NCBI RefSeq assembly: GCF_027942865.1
Contig: NC_134507.1
Span: 36,819,711 to 36,883,710, forward strand
Reading direction: 5' to 3'
Length of the DNA stretch: 64,000 bases
Source: Odontesthes bonariensis
Taxonomy: Eukaryota > Chordata > Actinopteri > Atheriniformes > Atherinopsidae
The notes beneath the pieces were generated by a model. It saw only the letters and a list, made by a program, of their open reading frames with translations, made no database searches and was not told where the DNA came from. The position numbers and the translations under genes were made by a program. Below, one piece after another: positions 9,357 through 19,957 of the stretch (positions within the stretch are counted from its first letter, which is position 1; each line of letters opens with the position of its first letter).

Positions 9357-9543
9357 ATCGCTTCTCGGCCTTTTGGCTAAGATCAAGTGTAGTATCTGTT
9401 CTTATCAGTTTAATATCTGATACGTCCTCTATATGAGGACTACATATTAAATGGATTTTTAGGCACAGGGGTTGAAAAAGGGGCTTGCTCCGTTCACTCC
9501 ACGCATCGACCCGGTACTGCAGTGCCGCCGGGAACGGTGTACT
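9357..9543 (+). ncRNA. RNU2: U2 snRNA, left array copy 6
   Basis: Full-length; private C-to-T change in the 3' tail (GGTGTAC). Confidence 0.97.
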
Positions 9544-9911
9544 CTTCCCAACTCTTGTGAAATAACAAAACCAGCGGTACATGGTGGTAGTTTCAGGGAG
9601 CCATTGTATTCTGACTTCTAAAATGGAACTATAATCTTTAGAAAAGACGCAGCTTATGAGCACGTCGTGGGATTGAGCTTCCCTGGTTTCTCTGTATGAC
9701 CATGAACACCAAACTACACACAGAGAACAGAGGAGCTTGACAGACACACACTAAGTTATCTGAGAGTCCCATTTTCAGCTGCAGAGAACAATCACATCAG
9801 GGAAGTCGACGTGCAGGCTCAACATCAGCCTCTCAAGCCAACTCTCTGGTAAAATAGGGGCAACGTATGGTTCCAGCACCTATGTAACACATATTTGTCA
9901 TGGGGACTGTG

Positions 9912-10030
9912 GCTTACGGCCACACCGCCCTGAACACGCCCGATCTCGTCCGAACTCGGAAGCCAAGCAGGGTCGGGCCTGGTTAGTACTTGGATGGGAG
10001 ACCGCTTAGGAATACCAGGTGCTGTAAGCA
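9912..10030 (+). rRNA. RN5S: 5S rRNA, left array copy 6
   Basis: Full length; left-array GCTTAGG form of box C. Last complete 5S before the Keshi break. Confidence 0.9.
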
Positions 10031-10251
10031 TTTTTCTCTCTTCTCTCTGCATGTCTTTTGTTGAAACATCTGTTGATCACCCTGTGATCCATCTTGCTGA
10101 TCCTGGATCTGCTAAGGTGTCCCAGGTCATGGTTGCCTTTGATCCTCATACATTTAACTTTGTCCTGACAAAGGAGCAGTTCCAAAAAGTCAAACAGGGA
10201 CTGCCTTTGCATTTGACGCAGTCAAACTGCATGCGCCTGGAGAAGCCAAAA

Positions 10252-10330
10252 GGCTTACAGCACCTGGTATTCCCAGGCGGTCTCCCCATCCAAGTACTAA
10301 CCAGGCCCGACTCTGCTTAGCTTCTGAGAT
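10252..10330 (-). pseudogene. Truncated inverted 5S, left unit 7
   Basis: Last copy of the left array; same 79-bp fragment. Confidence 0.87.
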
Positions 10331-10634
10331 AAAACTCTGGCTTTTAGTCTGCGAAAAGAGAGTGAAAGTGAACTCCACTTTGAGATGGCTCTGGGATTGG
10401 GCCGACTGGGAGAATTGCTTGAAAAAAACCTCTACACCCAATGAGCGGTCAGAACAAAGCCTCAAGACCCCTAGTCTTTTGCACAGAGTAAAAGACAAAG
10501 CAGCCATTGAATAGGGCCCGATTGTTCCTACCTGGTCGGCCGAGGAGCCAGCGTCTCAACCAAGCAAAGCTCACCGTGGGGAAGGTGGCTATGCCAACTA
10601 GCCTGATGCACTGCTCCCGCAGTGTCAAATACTC

Positions 10635-10754
10635 GTACTCTGGTTTCTCTTCATAACGTACAAGTCTTTCGCCTTTTACTAAAGACTTCCGTGGAGAGCA
10701 GCATTAATGAGTTGTTTCTATTTTTGGAAGGCTTTACCTTTGCGGGTGAAGCCC
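10635..10754 (+). ncRNA. RNU5: U5 snRNA, left array copy 7
   Basis: Intact U5; the U2 gene of the same unit is interrupted by Keshi 323 bp downstream. Confidence 0.94.
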
Positions 10755-11051
10755 ATTCAGTCTGTGCAAAGGAAATCTTCTTGCTGTGCCAAGTGACTTC
10801 TCGGAGTAGAGTCACCTTATTTGTTGAGACCGTGCCCATGTTCAAAGCTGGAGCGCTAAATTGTTGTTGTTTGAATGGTGCTCAGTGGAGCGGGCGGGAG
10901 TGCAAAGTTGTACCATCTGAAACGGCTGAAGAGTGCTCACTGCAGCGGGTGGGCGGAGGTGCAAAGTGACGCTTTGTAGGCAAAAAAAGAGCACCGCCAC
11001 AAGTGCGCATTGTGCCAGGAAGGGCTCTCGGACGTGAACCAGTGGAGGGTT

Positions 11052-11077
11052 ATCGCTTCTCGGCCTTTTGGCTAAGA
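11052..11077 (+). pseudogene. U2 5' fragment (nt 1-26) upstream of left Keshi
   Basis: The U2 start runs to GGCTAAGA and then changes abruptly to Keshi 5' sequence. The remaining 161 nt of this U2 gene are not found next to the element, because the Keshi 3' part is also missing. The U2 PSE upstream is retained, so a U2-promoter transcript would run into Keshi. Confidence 0.93.
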
Positions 11078-11428
11078 CTGCGATCGCCTCCTTTGGGTGG
11101 ACTATTTTATGCCTTTTCGGCATTAAATTTTTCTCGCTTTGGAGGTTCTTTTTTGCGTTCGATCAAAGTATTCCAAGTCGTTTGTAGTTGGAGTTCTTTG
11201 TCTTTAAATTTTCTTGTATTACCCTTTTTTTTTCCAGGTTTTTGCTTTTTGAACGAGTTTCAGCTGAAACAGGGTCGGTGTCAGTGTTCCATTTTTTTAG
11301 AGGAAGGTAAGTATCCATTTTTAGTACCTTTTCATCCACTTTTTACTCTTTTATTGGGCTTTTAGTGTGATATTTATTTTTGTTCTTTTAAGCATTTTAT
11401 TTAAAAAACTGTTTGTGGTGCCTCCATC

Positions 11429-12739
<1,311 letters not shown>

Positions 12740-12768
12740 ATGTTTTAACCCTCATTTAGTCTTTTAAG

Positions 12769-14666
12769 ATGTCATACCTGTTGTTTTTAACCATACTCAT
12801 GACACTCACTCTCTCAACTATTAATGTGAGAAGTGTAAAGTCGAAAGTTAGAGCCCAGAGTGTTTTATCCTTTCTTAGTTCTTTTAAGTCAGATGTTCTT
12901 TTAATACAGGAATGCGGCCTACCGTTTTTAAAGCACTACAGACAGTGGGAGGAGATGTGGCCACAGACATCATTGTGGAGTGGATCCAACCAAAACAAAA
13001 ATGATGGAGTGGCCATTTTGATCAAAAACCCTCAGGTTCTGGTGAAGGGCAGCACTGTGGTGAGAGACGGACGGGCACTTTTAGCACATTTGACTTTTAT
13101 GGGACAAGATTTTAACCTCTTAAATATTTATGGTTTTAACGAAAAAAATGACCGGTATGACCTTTTAGAAGACCTGCAGTCCCACATGCTAGGTAGGGCA
13201 CCACTAGTTTTAGGGGGTGATTTTAACTGTATTTTAAGCAGGAGTGACAGAAAAAGAGCAGGGGAATTTTTTAAAGTTGACAAAACATCGGTTTTATTAC
13301 AGGGCATATGCAAGGATTTTAAACTTCAGGACTGTTTTAAAACCATGCATCCCAGAGAGGAGGGCTTCACCTGGTTCAGTGGTGATGGCACCAGAGCCTC
13401 TCGTATAGACTACCTTTTTACACGGGACTGCCCACCAACCGATGCTAGATTGACCCCCGTTTTCTTTTCTGATCACCTAATGCTTTCCTGCACCCTATCA
13501 CTCTCTTCGGGTGTGACTTCCGGAAGTGGTCTGTGGAAACTAAACTGCTCCCTTTTAAAAGAAAATGAAATAGTTAGTCAGTACCGGGAGCAGTACCACG
13601 AGTGGCAGACCCTTCAAGACTTTTACGATACACATGCACACTGGTGGGAAATGGTGAAGGAAAAGACCCAGACTTTCTTTAGACAGGCAGGTAGGAGAAA
13701 AAAGAATAGGGAAAACAGACGCATGATGGGACTGCAGAAGCGACTACAGCGCTATTTTAAATTAAACCAACAAGGGATGGATTTTAATGATGAAATTAAA
13801 CAAGTGAAAACAGAGATGTCGATTTTAGCAGATATTAAAAGTAAGGGTGTCATTTTAAGAAGCAGGGAACGAGAAATAGAGGAAGGAGAGAAGTGCACAA
13901 GGTATTTTTTTAAGAAAATTGTGAATAAAGGGGGGGCCATTTTAAAGCTAACAAAAGAGAACGGGTGCACAGTTGATTCAATGGAAGAAATTAAACAAGC
14001 TGTTGAACATTTTTATCGTGAACTGTACGAACAAAAACCTGTTGAAATGGACACCATGACAGAAGTTTTAAATTTCATAGAAAAAACAGTAAAAGACAGT
14101 GTGCTTTTAACCCAAGATTTTACAATTTCAGAGTTAAATAAATGTTTTACAAATTTTAAGAAAGGGAAGTCCCCAGGACAAGATGGACTTCCCGTGGAAT
14201 TTTATTTGACCTTTTGGGATATTTTAGCACCTGACCTGTTTACAGTTTTTATGGAATTTGAGCAACTTGACCGACTTCCTGACAGTTTTAGAGCAGGGAT
14301 AGTGACTCTTCTTCACAAAAAAAAAGACAAGACTGACTTGAAGAATTGGAGACCGATTACACTTTTAAACTTTGACTGTAAACTTTTTAGTAAACTTTTA
14401 GCTTCACGTATGTCCTTGTTTTTAGAAGACCTGATTCACCCGGATCAAGCCTGTGCCATCCCGGGGAGGAAGATAACCGACAGCCTCGTACTGATCCGAG
14501 ACACCATCTGTTATGCGAGAGACAGAAACATTCGGCTAGCAGTCCTAAATTTAGACTTTGAGAAAGCCTTTGATCGGGTCTCGCACCAGTACCTTTTCCA
14601 GGTACTGCAAAAAATGGGGTTCCCAGAAAGGTTTATAGCTTGGGTGGGTCTGCTGTACCGGGGCAT
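12769..14666 (+). CDS. Keshi ORF2 (left copy), truncated APE-RT
   Basis: The endonuclease domain is complete: N19 in TINVRS, E48 in IQEC, GGDFN at 149-153, IDYL at 213-216, SDH at 234-236. RT follows with [30 protein letters not shown] (intact here) and the first catalytic Asp in [11 protein letters not shown]. The frame leaves Keshi after residue 632 and continues about 100 bp into U1 flank before a stop at 14766. Without the YMDD motif this copy cannot reverse-transcribe. It starts 29 bp after the ORF1 stop. Confidence 0.9.
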
Positions 14667-14824
14667 GAGTTGGAACTGTCAGAGGCTGACACCTCTTTTC
14701 CAGGTGCCTCACTCGTCCGGACGGTGCAGCAAATTCAACTGTCTGCAGTGCCATGCCAGCAGCTAACCTGAATCTGAAAAGCTTGCAGATTAAAACAGTC
14801 CGGCTTTTCTTCATCTTTCTGATC
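14667..14824 (-). promoter_or_regulatory. Orphan U1 promoter flank joined to Keshi
   Basis: 158 bp that match the upstream flank of the U1 gene (15379-15536) at about 96%, same length. The match starts at U1 position -1, so Keshi antisense sequence occupies the place of U1 from +1 (an AT dinucleotide is shared at the joint). A PSE is kept at 14710-14727. If active, this promoter would fire leftward through antisense Keshi ORF2 and ORF1. Confidence 0.85.
14710..14727 (-). promoter_or_regulatory. PSE in orphan U1 promoter
   Basis: On the - strand GCACCGTCCGGACGAGTG, one base different from the PSE of the intact U1, 44-61 bp from the joint with Keshi. Confidence 0.65.
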
Positions 14825-15214
14825 AGTTCTTGTTTCAACAACCAAGGAACTTGGAGAACAAATTTATTTAGTTTTTCCACTCTCCCCATCTCTAGAGCCA
14901 CACCCACCCACACTGGGAAAATTCTTAGTTGAGGCAAACCCTCACGGCTTAATATCTCCAGTGCAGAAATGCTGCCGTATTCTCATCTCGTTGTTGCCAT
15001 CACTAAGGCAACGCCCACCTGCCTGGGGTGACTGCACCGTATGACCTCACCTGACAACTGCGCAGCTGCATATCAGCTGTGCAGACCTGCCGCAGCATTC
15101 AGCAAACCTTGCAAAACATGGGTTTTAAAGATGGAAAGGTGTCGTTAAAGCAGCAACGCCAGGACAAAAACCAAGGTAGAGTTGACCAGGGATATTCACG
15201 TTATACAGTCAAAT
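14825..15214. other. U1 3' flank, no gene recognised
   Basis: 390 bp downstream of the U1 gene. It contains a CACCC-rich stretch (about 14899-14912) and a local inverted motif around CAGCTGCATATCAGCTG (about 15064). I see no tRNA, U4, U6 or other snRNA. With the orphan promoter it would make a U1-type repeat of about 711 bp (14667 to 15378), so this may be U1-array spacer. Confidence 0.5.
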
Positions 15215-15378
15215 CAGGGGAGAGCGCGAACGCAGTCCCCCACCACCAGAAATTATGCAGTCGAGATTCCCACATTTGGGGAATTCGCAAGGGTCAGTAC
15301 AGCCAGTGTGCAATGGCTGAGCCTCGTCCTGGGTGAACCACCTTCTTGATCATGGTATCTCCCCTGCCAGGTAAGTAT
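15215..15378 (-). ncRNA. RNU1: U1 spliceosomal snRNA
   Basis: 164 nt, the family length; U1 recognises 5' splice sites. The 5' end ATACTTACCTG is perfect. Stem-loop II keeps the U1A-binding loop ATTGCAC and its stem has covarying pairs (CAGCC/GGCTG for human TATCC/GGATG). Stem III has a covarying A-T swap (GAATTCCC/GGGAATCTC). The Sm site reads AATTTCTGG and the 3' hairpin ends CTCCCCTG. Odd points: stem-loop I has GATCAAGAAGG, where human U1-70K-binding loop is GATCACGAAGG, and one mismatch in that stem. The covariation argues for a functional or recently functional variant U1. Only copy in the window. Confidence 0.94.
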
Positions 15379-15536
15379 GAGTTTGAACTGTCAGAGGCTG
15401 ACACCTCTTTTCCAGGTGCCTCACTCGGCCGGACGGTGCAGCAAATTCAACTGTCTGCTGTTACATGCCAGCAGCTAACCTGAATCTGAAAAGCTTGCAG
15501 ATTAAAACAGTCCGGCTTTTCTTCATCTTTCTGATC
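15379..15536 (-). promoter_or_regulatory. U1 upstream flank (repeat copy 2)
   Basis: Promoter flank of the U1 gene, duplicated at 14667-14824. Its outermost part, 15511-15542, occurs a third time at 16332-16363. Confidence 0.8.
15422..15439 (-). promoter_or_regulatory. PSE of U1
   Basis: GCACCGTCCGGCCGAGTG on the - strand at -61 to -44 of U1, parallel in position and pattern to the U2 and U5 elements. No TATA box after it. Confidence 0.7.
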
Positions 15537-15540
15537 TTCT

Positions 15541-15594
15541 AGATGATAAAATAAAGCATTTCAGGTGGTTTAGTTCATAAAATTAAGCATTTAA
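15541..15594. repeat. 31-bp minisatellite, block 1
   Basis: About one and a half units of the motif AGGTGGTTTAGTTGATAAAA followed by TTAAGCATTTC; split from block 2 by a MITE. Confidence 0.75.
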
Positions 15595-16010
15595 AGCTGC
15601 AGTCGGCAAGTTTTCAAAATTGCGAGTCTAAAGTCGGAAAATTCAAACTGATACAACTTTCAGGTCCCTCCCCCAACCTTTAACAAGCTCCGAATCGCCC
15701 CCCAAACCCCTCCCCCTCTGTGGACGAGGTTGTGCACGTGAGTTCACACCAGTGTGAGCGCACACAAGCTGGGGCAGACTCACGCTCAGCAGCGTGTGCA
15801 CAAGCTGTGATTGACAGGTAGGATTCCTCCACCCTAACTTGATTGGTTAAAAACAGCCGGGAGCGCTCGGTTTTTGCAAGCACGATTACAGGCTTCAGAG
15901 GGAGCTACAGATTTCGTTATTTTTCCTAAACAGACTATTTAATATTCTACTTCCAGAATCCCATGACAGTTCAAGCTAATATGACTAAAAAAAAGTTGCC
16001 GACTGCCGCT
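15595..16010. mobile_element. Non-autonomous MITE with TTAA target duplication
   Basis: 416 bp with imperfect terminal inverted repeats AGCTGCAGTCGGCAAGTTTT and AGCGGCAGTCGGCAACTTTT. It is flanked by TTAA at 15591-15594 and 16011-16014; removing it restores a normal minisatellite unit (GCATTTAAGGTGG). TTAA duplication suggests mobilisation by a piggyBac-type transposase. No coding capacity. Confidence 0.8.
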
Positions 16011-16096
16011 TTAAGGTGGTTTAGTTGATAAAATAAAGCATTTCAGGTGGTTTAGTTGATCAAATTAGGCATTTCAGGTGGTTTAGTTGATAAAAT
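16011..16096. repeat. 31-bp minisatellite, block 2
   Basis: Two to three further units of the same motif, continuing directly from block 1 across the MITE and ending in the palindrome at 16097. Confidence 0.75.
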
Positions 16097-16134
16097 GAAG
16101 TACTTGAGGTGGATTAAACCACCTCAAGTACTTC
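16097..16134. repeat. Perfect 16-bp inverted repeat capping U5 (first)
   Basis: GAAGTACTTGAGGTGG, six-base loop ATTAAA, then its exact complement. The left arm is a diverged minisatellite unit; the right arm runs into the U5 3' end, sharing CTTC with it. Confidence 0.9.
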
Positions 16135-16247
16135 ACCCGCAAAGGTAAAGCCTTCCAAAAATAGAAACAACTCATTAATGTTGCTCTCCACAGAAGTCTT
16201 TAGTAAAAGGCGAAAGACTTGTACGTTATGAAGAGAAACCAGAGTAC
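16131..16247 (-). ncRNA. RNU5: U5 snRNA variant, hairpin-capped copy 1
   Basis: 117 of 120 nt, lacking only the last bases, where the palindrome takes over. Loop I, Sm site and most of the 3' stem are intact. Differences from the array copies: TTCTGTGG and GAGCAACATTAATG. The upstream flank is U5-type for about 80 bp, with the PSE changed to TCACCATGGGG, then switches at 16329 to U1 flank. Could be expressed or a pseudogene. Confidence 0.85.
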
Positions 16248-16331
16248 GAGTATTTGACACTGCGGGAGCAGTGCATCAGGCTAGTTGGCATAGCCACCTT
16301 CCCCATGGTGAGCTTTGCTTGGTTGAGACAA

Positions 16332-16363
16332 TCCGGCTTTTCTTCATCTTTCTGATCTTCTAG
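16332..16363. repeat. Fragment of U1 upstream flank
   Basis: 32 bp identical to 15511-15542, abutting U5 upstream sequence; marks a recombination joint between U1-type and U5-type repeats. Confidence 0.8.
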
Positions 16364-16725
16364 AAAATTCCTAAAGAAATTTTGATGGGTGCCAATCTAC
16401 TGCCCGCCCAATAAAATTTTTTTTTTAGTTTAGTTAAAGTCGAGAGTCTCTTGTCACATAAACTTTGAATGAGGTCTCTGTGATGTCGGATGGCTGAGTT
16501 ATGGCAACTCCAAAATAGGGCAGTTTCTGGCATTTAGGCAAAAGTGCCTTCTATTTCACTCCTATAACCATGGGTATTAATCGTGATAGAAATATCTTGA
16601 ACAACCCCTATAAAGTTGAGAGTCTCCTGTCACATATAAACTTTGAATGAGGTCTCTGTGATGTCGTATGACTGAGTTATGAGGCCTCCAAAACAGGGCT
16701 TTTTTTTTTTTAGCATTTTTGGCTC
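16364..16725. other. Spacer with 86-bp direct duplication
   Basis: Holds two diverged direct repeats, 16436-16520 and 16612-16698 (GAGAGTCTC, TGAATGAGGTCTCTGTGATG, CTGAGTTATG shared). Also T-runs near 16419 and 16700. No gene recognised. Confidence 0.7.
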
Positions 16726-16978
16726 GTTAAGTATTTGACGTGGTTTAGATCATGAAAATGAAACATTTGAGGTGGTTTAGATCATGAAAATGAAACATTT
16801 CAGGTGGTTTAGATCATGAAAATGAAACATTTCAGGTGGTTTAGTTCAGAAAGTTTAGCATTTCAGGTGGTTTAGTTGATAAAATTAAGCATTTCAGGTG
16901 GTTTAGTTCATAAAATTAAGCATTTCAGGTGGTTTAGTTGATATAATTAGGCATTTTAGGTGGTTTAGTTGATAAAAT
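16726..16978. repeat. 31-bp minisatellite, block 3
   Basis: About eight tandem units of 30-32 bp. The first three carry a TTTAGATCATGAAAATGAAA variant, the later ones TTTAGTTGATAAAATTAAGC. It ends in the second palindrome. Confidence 0.85.
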
Positions 16979-17016
16979 GAAGTACTTGAGGTGGATTAAA
17001 CCACCTCAAGTACTTC
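16979..17016. repeat. Perfect 16-bp inverted repeat capping U5 (second)
   Basis: Same 16-6-16 palindrome as at 16097-16134, 882 bp further on; joined to the U5 3' end at the same CTTC. Confidence 0.9.
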
Positions 17017-17129
17017 AACCGCAAAGGTAAAGCCTTCCAAAAATAGAAACAACTCATTATTGTTGCTCTCCACGAAAGTCTTTAGTAAAAGGCGAAAGAC
17101 TTGTACGTTATGAAGAGAAACCAGAGTAC
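17013..17129 (-). ncRNA. RNU5: U5 snRNA variant, hairpin-capped copy 2
   Basis: Lacks only the last three bases. Loop I and Sm site intact; differences at TTTCGTGG, GAGCAACAATAATG and the terminal loop. Its PSE is normal, but the MITE at 17209 separates it from the spacer that precedes other U5 copies (about 80 bp of flank remain). Confidence 0.85.
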
Positions 17130-17208
17130 GAGTATTTGACACTGCGGGAGCAGTGCATCAGGCTAGTTGGCATAGCCACCTTCCCCACGGTGAGCTTTGC
17201 TTGGTTGA

Positions 17209-17612
17209 GGCTACGGCTACACGAAAACGAAACAAGGTTTTTTTTTTAAAACGGGTACGAAAATTCTTGCGACCACACGGCAACGCGCTGCTGTAAAGAC
17301 TCAGGTCCAGACGAAAACGGATGAAAACGATGAAACGATGCAGTACACACGCCACTGTGTCACGCCACGCTGTGAGACAATAGAGAAGTGTTAAAATTGG
17401 CTCACAGCGTCAACGTTTGACTGACGCAAAAACGTTTTAGCTGTAACAATGGAAACGAAACGAGGCCGTTTTCAAACTTTCCCACTCTGGAACCCGTTCT
17501 CAAAAACTATCGTTTTGGGGTAGTGGGAACACCGGCTCCGTGTGGCCGCGACAGCGAAACGATAAGAAAAAGTATCGTTTACAGTGAAAAACGTTTTCGT
17601 GTAGCCGCAGCC
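17209..17612. mobile_element. MITE with 3-bp target duplication, Harbinger-like
   Basis: 404 bp with terminal inverted repeats GGCTACGGCTACACGAAAAC and GGCTGCGGCTACACGAAAAC, flanked by TGA at 17206-17208 and 17613-17615. Excision restores the array sequence TTGGTTGAGACGCT. The 3-bp duplication and GG terminus suggest the PIF/Harbinger group; the class is less sure than the element. No coding capacity. Confidence 0.8.
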
Positions 17613-17841
17613 TGAGACGCTCGCTCCTCGGCCGACCAGGTAGGAACAATCGGGCCCTATTCAATGGCTGCTTTGTCTTTTACTCTGTGCAAAAGACTAG
17701 GGGTCTTGAGGCTTTGTTCTGACCGCTCATTGGGTGTAGAGCTTTTTTTCAAGCAATTCTCCCAGTCGGCCCAATCCCAGAGCCATCTCAAAGTGGAGTT
17801 CACTTTCACTCTCTTTTCGCAGACTAAAAAGCCAGAGTTTT

Positions 17842-17920
17842 ATCTCAGAAGCTAAGCAGAGTCGGGCCTGGTTAGTACTTGGATGGGGAGACCGCCTGGG
17901 AATACCAGGTGCTGTAAGCC
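17842..17920 (+). pseudogene. Truncated inverted 5S, right unit 1
   Basis: Same 79-bp fragment as in the left array, now on the + strand because the array is inverted. Confidence 0.87.
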
Positions 17921-18141
17921 TTTTGGCTTCTCCAGGCGCATGCAGTTTGACTGCGTCAAATGCAAAGGCAGTCCCTGTTTGACTTTTTGGAACTGCTCCT
18001 TTGTCAGGACAAAGTTAAATGTATGAGGATCAAAGGCAACCATGACCTGGGACACCTTAGCAGATCCAGGATCAGCAAGATGGATCACAGGGTGATCATC
18101 AGATGTTTCAACAAAAGACATGCAGAGAGAAGAGAGAAAAA

Positions 18142-18260
18142 TGCTTACAGCACCTGGTATTCCCAAGCGGTTTCCCATCCAAGTACTAACCTGGCCCGAC
18201 CCTGCTTGGCTTCCGAGTTCGGACGAGATCGGGCGTGTTCAGGGCGGTGTGGCCGTAAGC
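18142..18260 (-). rRNA. RN5S: 5S rRNA, right array copy 1
   Basis: Full length, with GGGAAACC for GGGAGACC in box C and CCAGG for CCTGG before it; TFIIIA binding of this copy may be weakened. Confidence 0.85.
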
Positions 18261-18628
18261 CACAATCCCTGTGACAAATATGTGTTACATAGGTGCTGGA
18301 ACCATACGTTTCCCCTATTTCACCAGAGAGTTGGCTTGAGAGGCTGATGTTGAGCCTGCACGTCGACTTCCCTGATGTGATTGTTCTCTGCAGCTGAAAA
18401 TGGGACTCTCAGATAACTTAGTGTGTGTCTGTCAAGCTCCTCTGTTCTCTGTGTGTAGTTTGGTGTTCATGGTCATACAGGGAAACCAGGGAAGCTCAGT
18501 CCCACGACATGCTCATAAACTGCGTCTTTTCTAAAGATTATAGTCCTATTTTAGAAGTCAGAATACAACGGCTCCCTGAAACTACCACCATGTACCGCTG
18601 GTTTTGTTATTTCACAAGAGTTGGGAAG

Positions 18629-18815
18629 AGTGCACCGTTCCCGGCGGCACTGCAGTACCGGGTCGATGCGTGGAGTGAACAGAGCAAGCCCCTTTTTCAA
18701 CCCCTGTGCCTAAAAATCCATTTAATATGTAGTCCTCATATAGAGGACGTATCAGATATTAAACTGATAAGAACAGATACTACACTTGATCTTAGCCAAA
18801 AGGCCGAGAAGCGAT
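18629..18815 (-). ncRNA. RNU2: U2 snRNA, right array copy 1
   Basis: Full length; has GCTCTGTTCAC where other copies have GCTCCGTTCAC, a mark of the proximal 1,697-bp subfamily. Confidence 0.96.
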
Positions 18816-19113
18816 AACCCTCCACTGTTTCACGTCCGAGCGCCCTTCCTGGCACAATGCGCACTTGTGGCGGTGCTCTTTTTTTGCCTACAAAGCGTCA
18901 CTTTGCACCTCCGCCCACCCGCTGCAGTGAGCACTCTTCAGCCGTTTCAGATGGTACAACTTTGCACTCCCGCCCGCTCCACTGAGCACCATTCAAACAA
19001 CAAACAATTTAGCGCTCCAGCTTTGAACATGGGCACGGTCTCAACAAATAAGGTGACTCTACTCCGAGAAGTCACTTGGCACAGCAAGAAGATTTCCTTT
19101 GCACAGACAGAAT

Positions 19114-19233
19114 GGGCTTCACCCGCAAAGGTAAAGCCTTCCAAAAATAGAAACAACTCATTAATGCTGCTCTCCACGGAAGTCTTTAGTAAAAGGTGAA
19201 AGACTTGTACGTTATGAAGAGAAACCAGAGTAC
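19114..19233 (-). ncRNA. RNU5: U5 snRNA, right copy 1, loop I variant
   Basis: Full length, but loop I reads ACCTTTTAC instead of the invariant GCCTTTTAC, and the upstream sequence has two private changes. Loop I contacts exon ends, so this copy is probably impaired. Confidence 0.88.
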
Positions 19234-19538
19234 GAGAATTTGACACTGCGGGAGCAGTGCATCAGGCTAGTTGGTATAGCCACCTTCCCCACGGTGAGCT
19301 TTGCTTGGTTGAGACGCTCGCTCCTCGGCCGACCAGGTAGGAACAATCGGGCCCTATTCAATGGCTGCTTTGTCTTTTACTCTGTGCAAAAGACTAGGGG
19401 TCTTGAGGCTTTGTTCTGACCGCTCATTGGGTGTAGAGCTTTTTTTCAAGCAATTCTCCCAGTCGGCCCAATCCCAGAGCCATCTCAAAGTGGAGTTCAC
19501 TTTCACTCTCTTTTCGCAGACTAAAAAGCCAGAGTTTT

Positions 19539-19617
19539 ATCTCAGAAGCTAAGCAGAGTCGGGCCTGGTTAGTACTTGGATGGGGAGACCGCCTGGGAAT
19601 ACCAGGTGCTGTAAGCC
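19539..19617 (+). pseudogene. Truncated inverted 5S, right unit 2
   Basis: Same 79-bp fragment. Confidence 0.87.
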
Positions 19618-19838
19618 TTTTGGCTTCTCCAGGCGCATGCAGTTTGACTGCGTCAAATGCAAAGGCAGTCCCTGTTTGACTTTTTGGAACTGCTCCTTTG
19701 TCAGGACAAAGTTAAATGTATGAGGATCAAAGGCAACCATGACCTGGGACACCTTAGCAGATCCAGGATCAGCAAGATGGATCACAGGGTGATCATCAGA
19801 TGTTTCAACAAAAGACATGCAGAGAGAAGAGAGAAAAA

Positions 19839-19957
19839 TGCTTACAGCACCTGGTATTCCCAAGCGGTCTCCCATCCAAGTACTAACCTGGCCCGACCCT
19901 GCTTGGCTTCCGAGTTCGGACGAGATCGGGCGTGTTCAGGGCGGTGTGGCCGTAAGC
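19839..19957 (-). rRNA. RN5S: 5S rRNA, right array copy 2
   Basis: Full length; box C GACCGCTTGGG, with CCAGG as in copy 1. Confidence 0.88.

Larger units (their letters stand above)
1..11077 (+). repeat. Left tandem array of 1,695-bp U5-U2-5S composite units
   Basis: The same sequence recurs every 1,695 bp, for example U5 at 465, 2160, 3855, 5550, 7245, 8940 and 10635, with only scattered single-base differences and no change of length. Genes U5, U2 and 5S lie on the + strand and a truncated 5S copy on the - strand. The window opens inside a unit, in the 5S-to-pseudogene spacer, and the last unit is broken within U2 by a Keshi LINE at 11078. Near-identity of units indicates concerted evolution by unequal exchange or conversion (inference). 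Confidence 0.97.

Noticed and set aside
11003-11365. 120-codon frame from U2 promoter into Keshi 5' UTR
   Set aside because: Crosses the U2-Keshi junction and has no counterpart protein; chance frame.
14825-15214. U4, U6, tRNA or SINE in the U1 3' flank and in the unit spacers
   Set aside because: No U4/U6 core motifs, no A/B boxes with cloverleaf, no SINE tail could be found by eye.
15079-15336. 85-codon frame over the U1 gene
   Set aside because: Antisense to U1 snRNA; no protein features.
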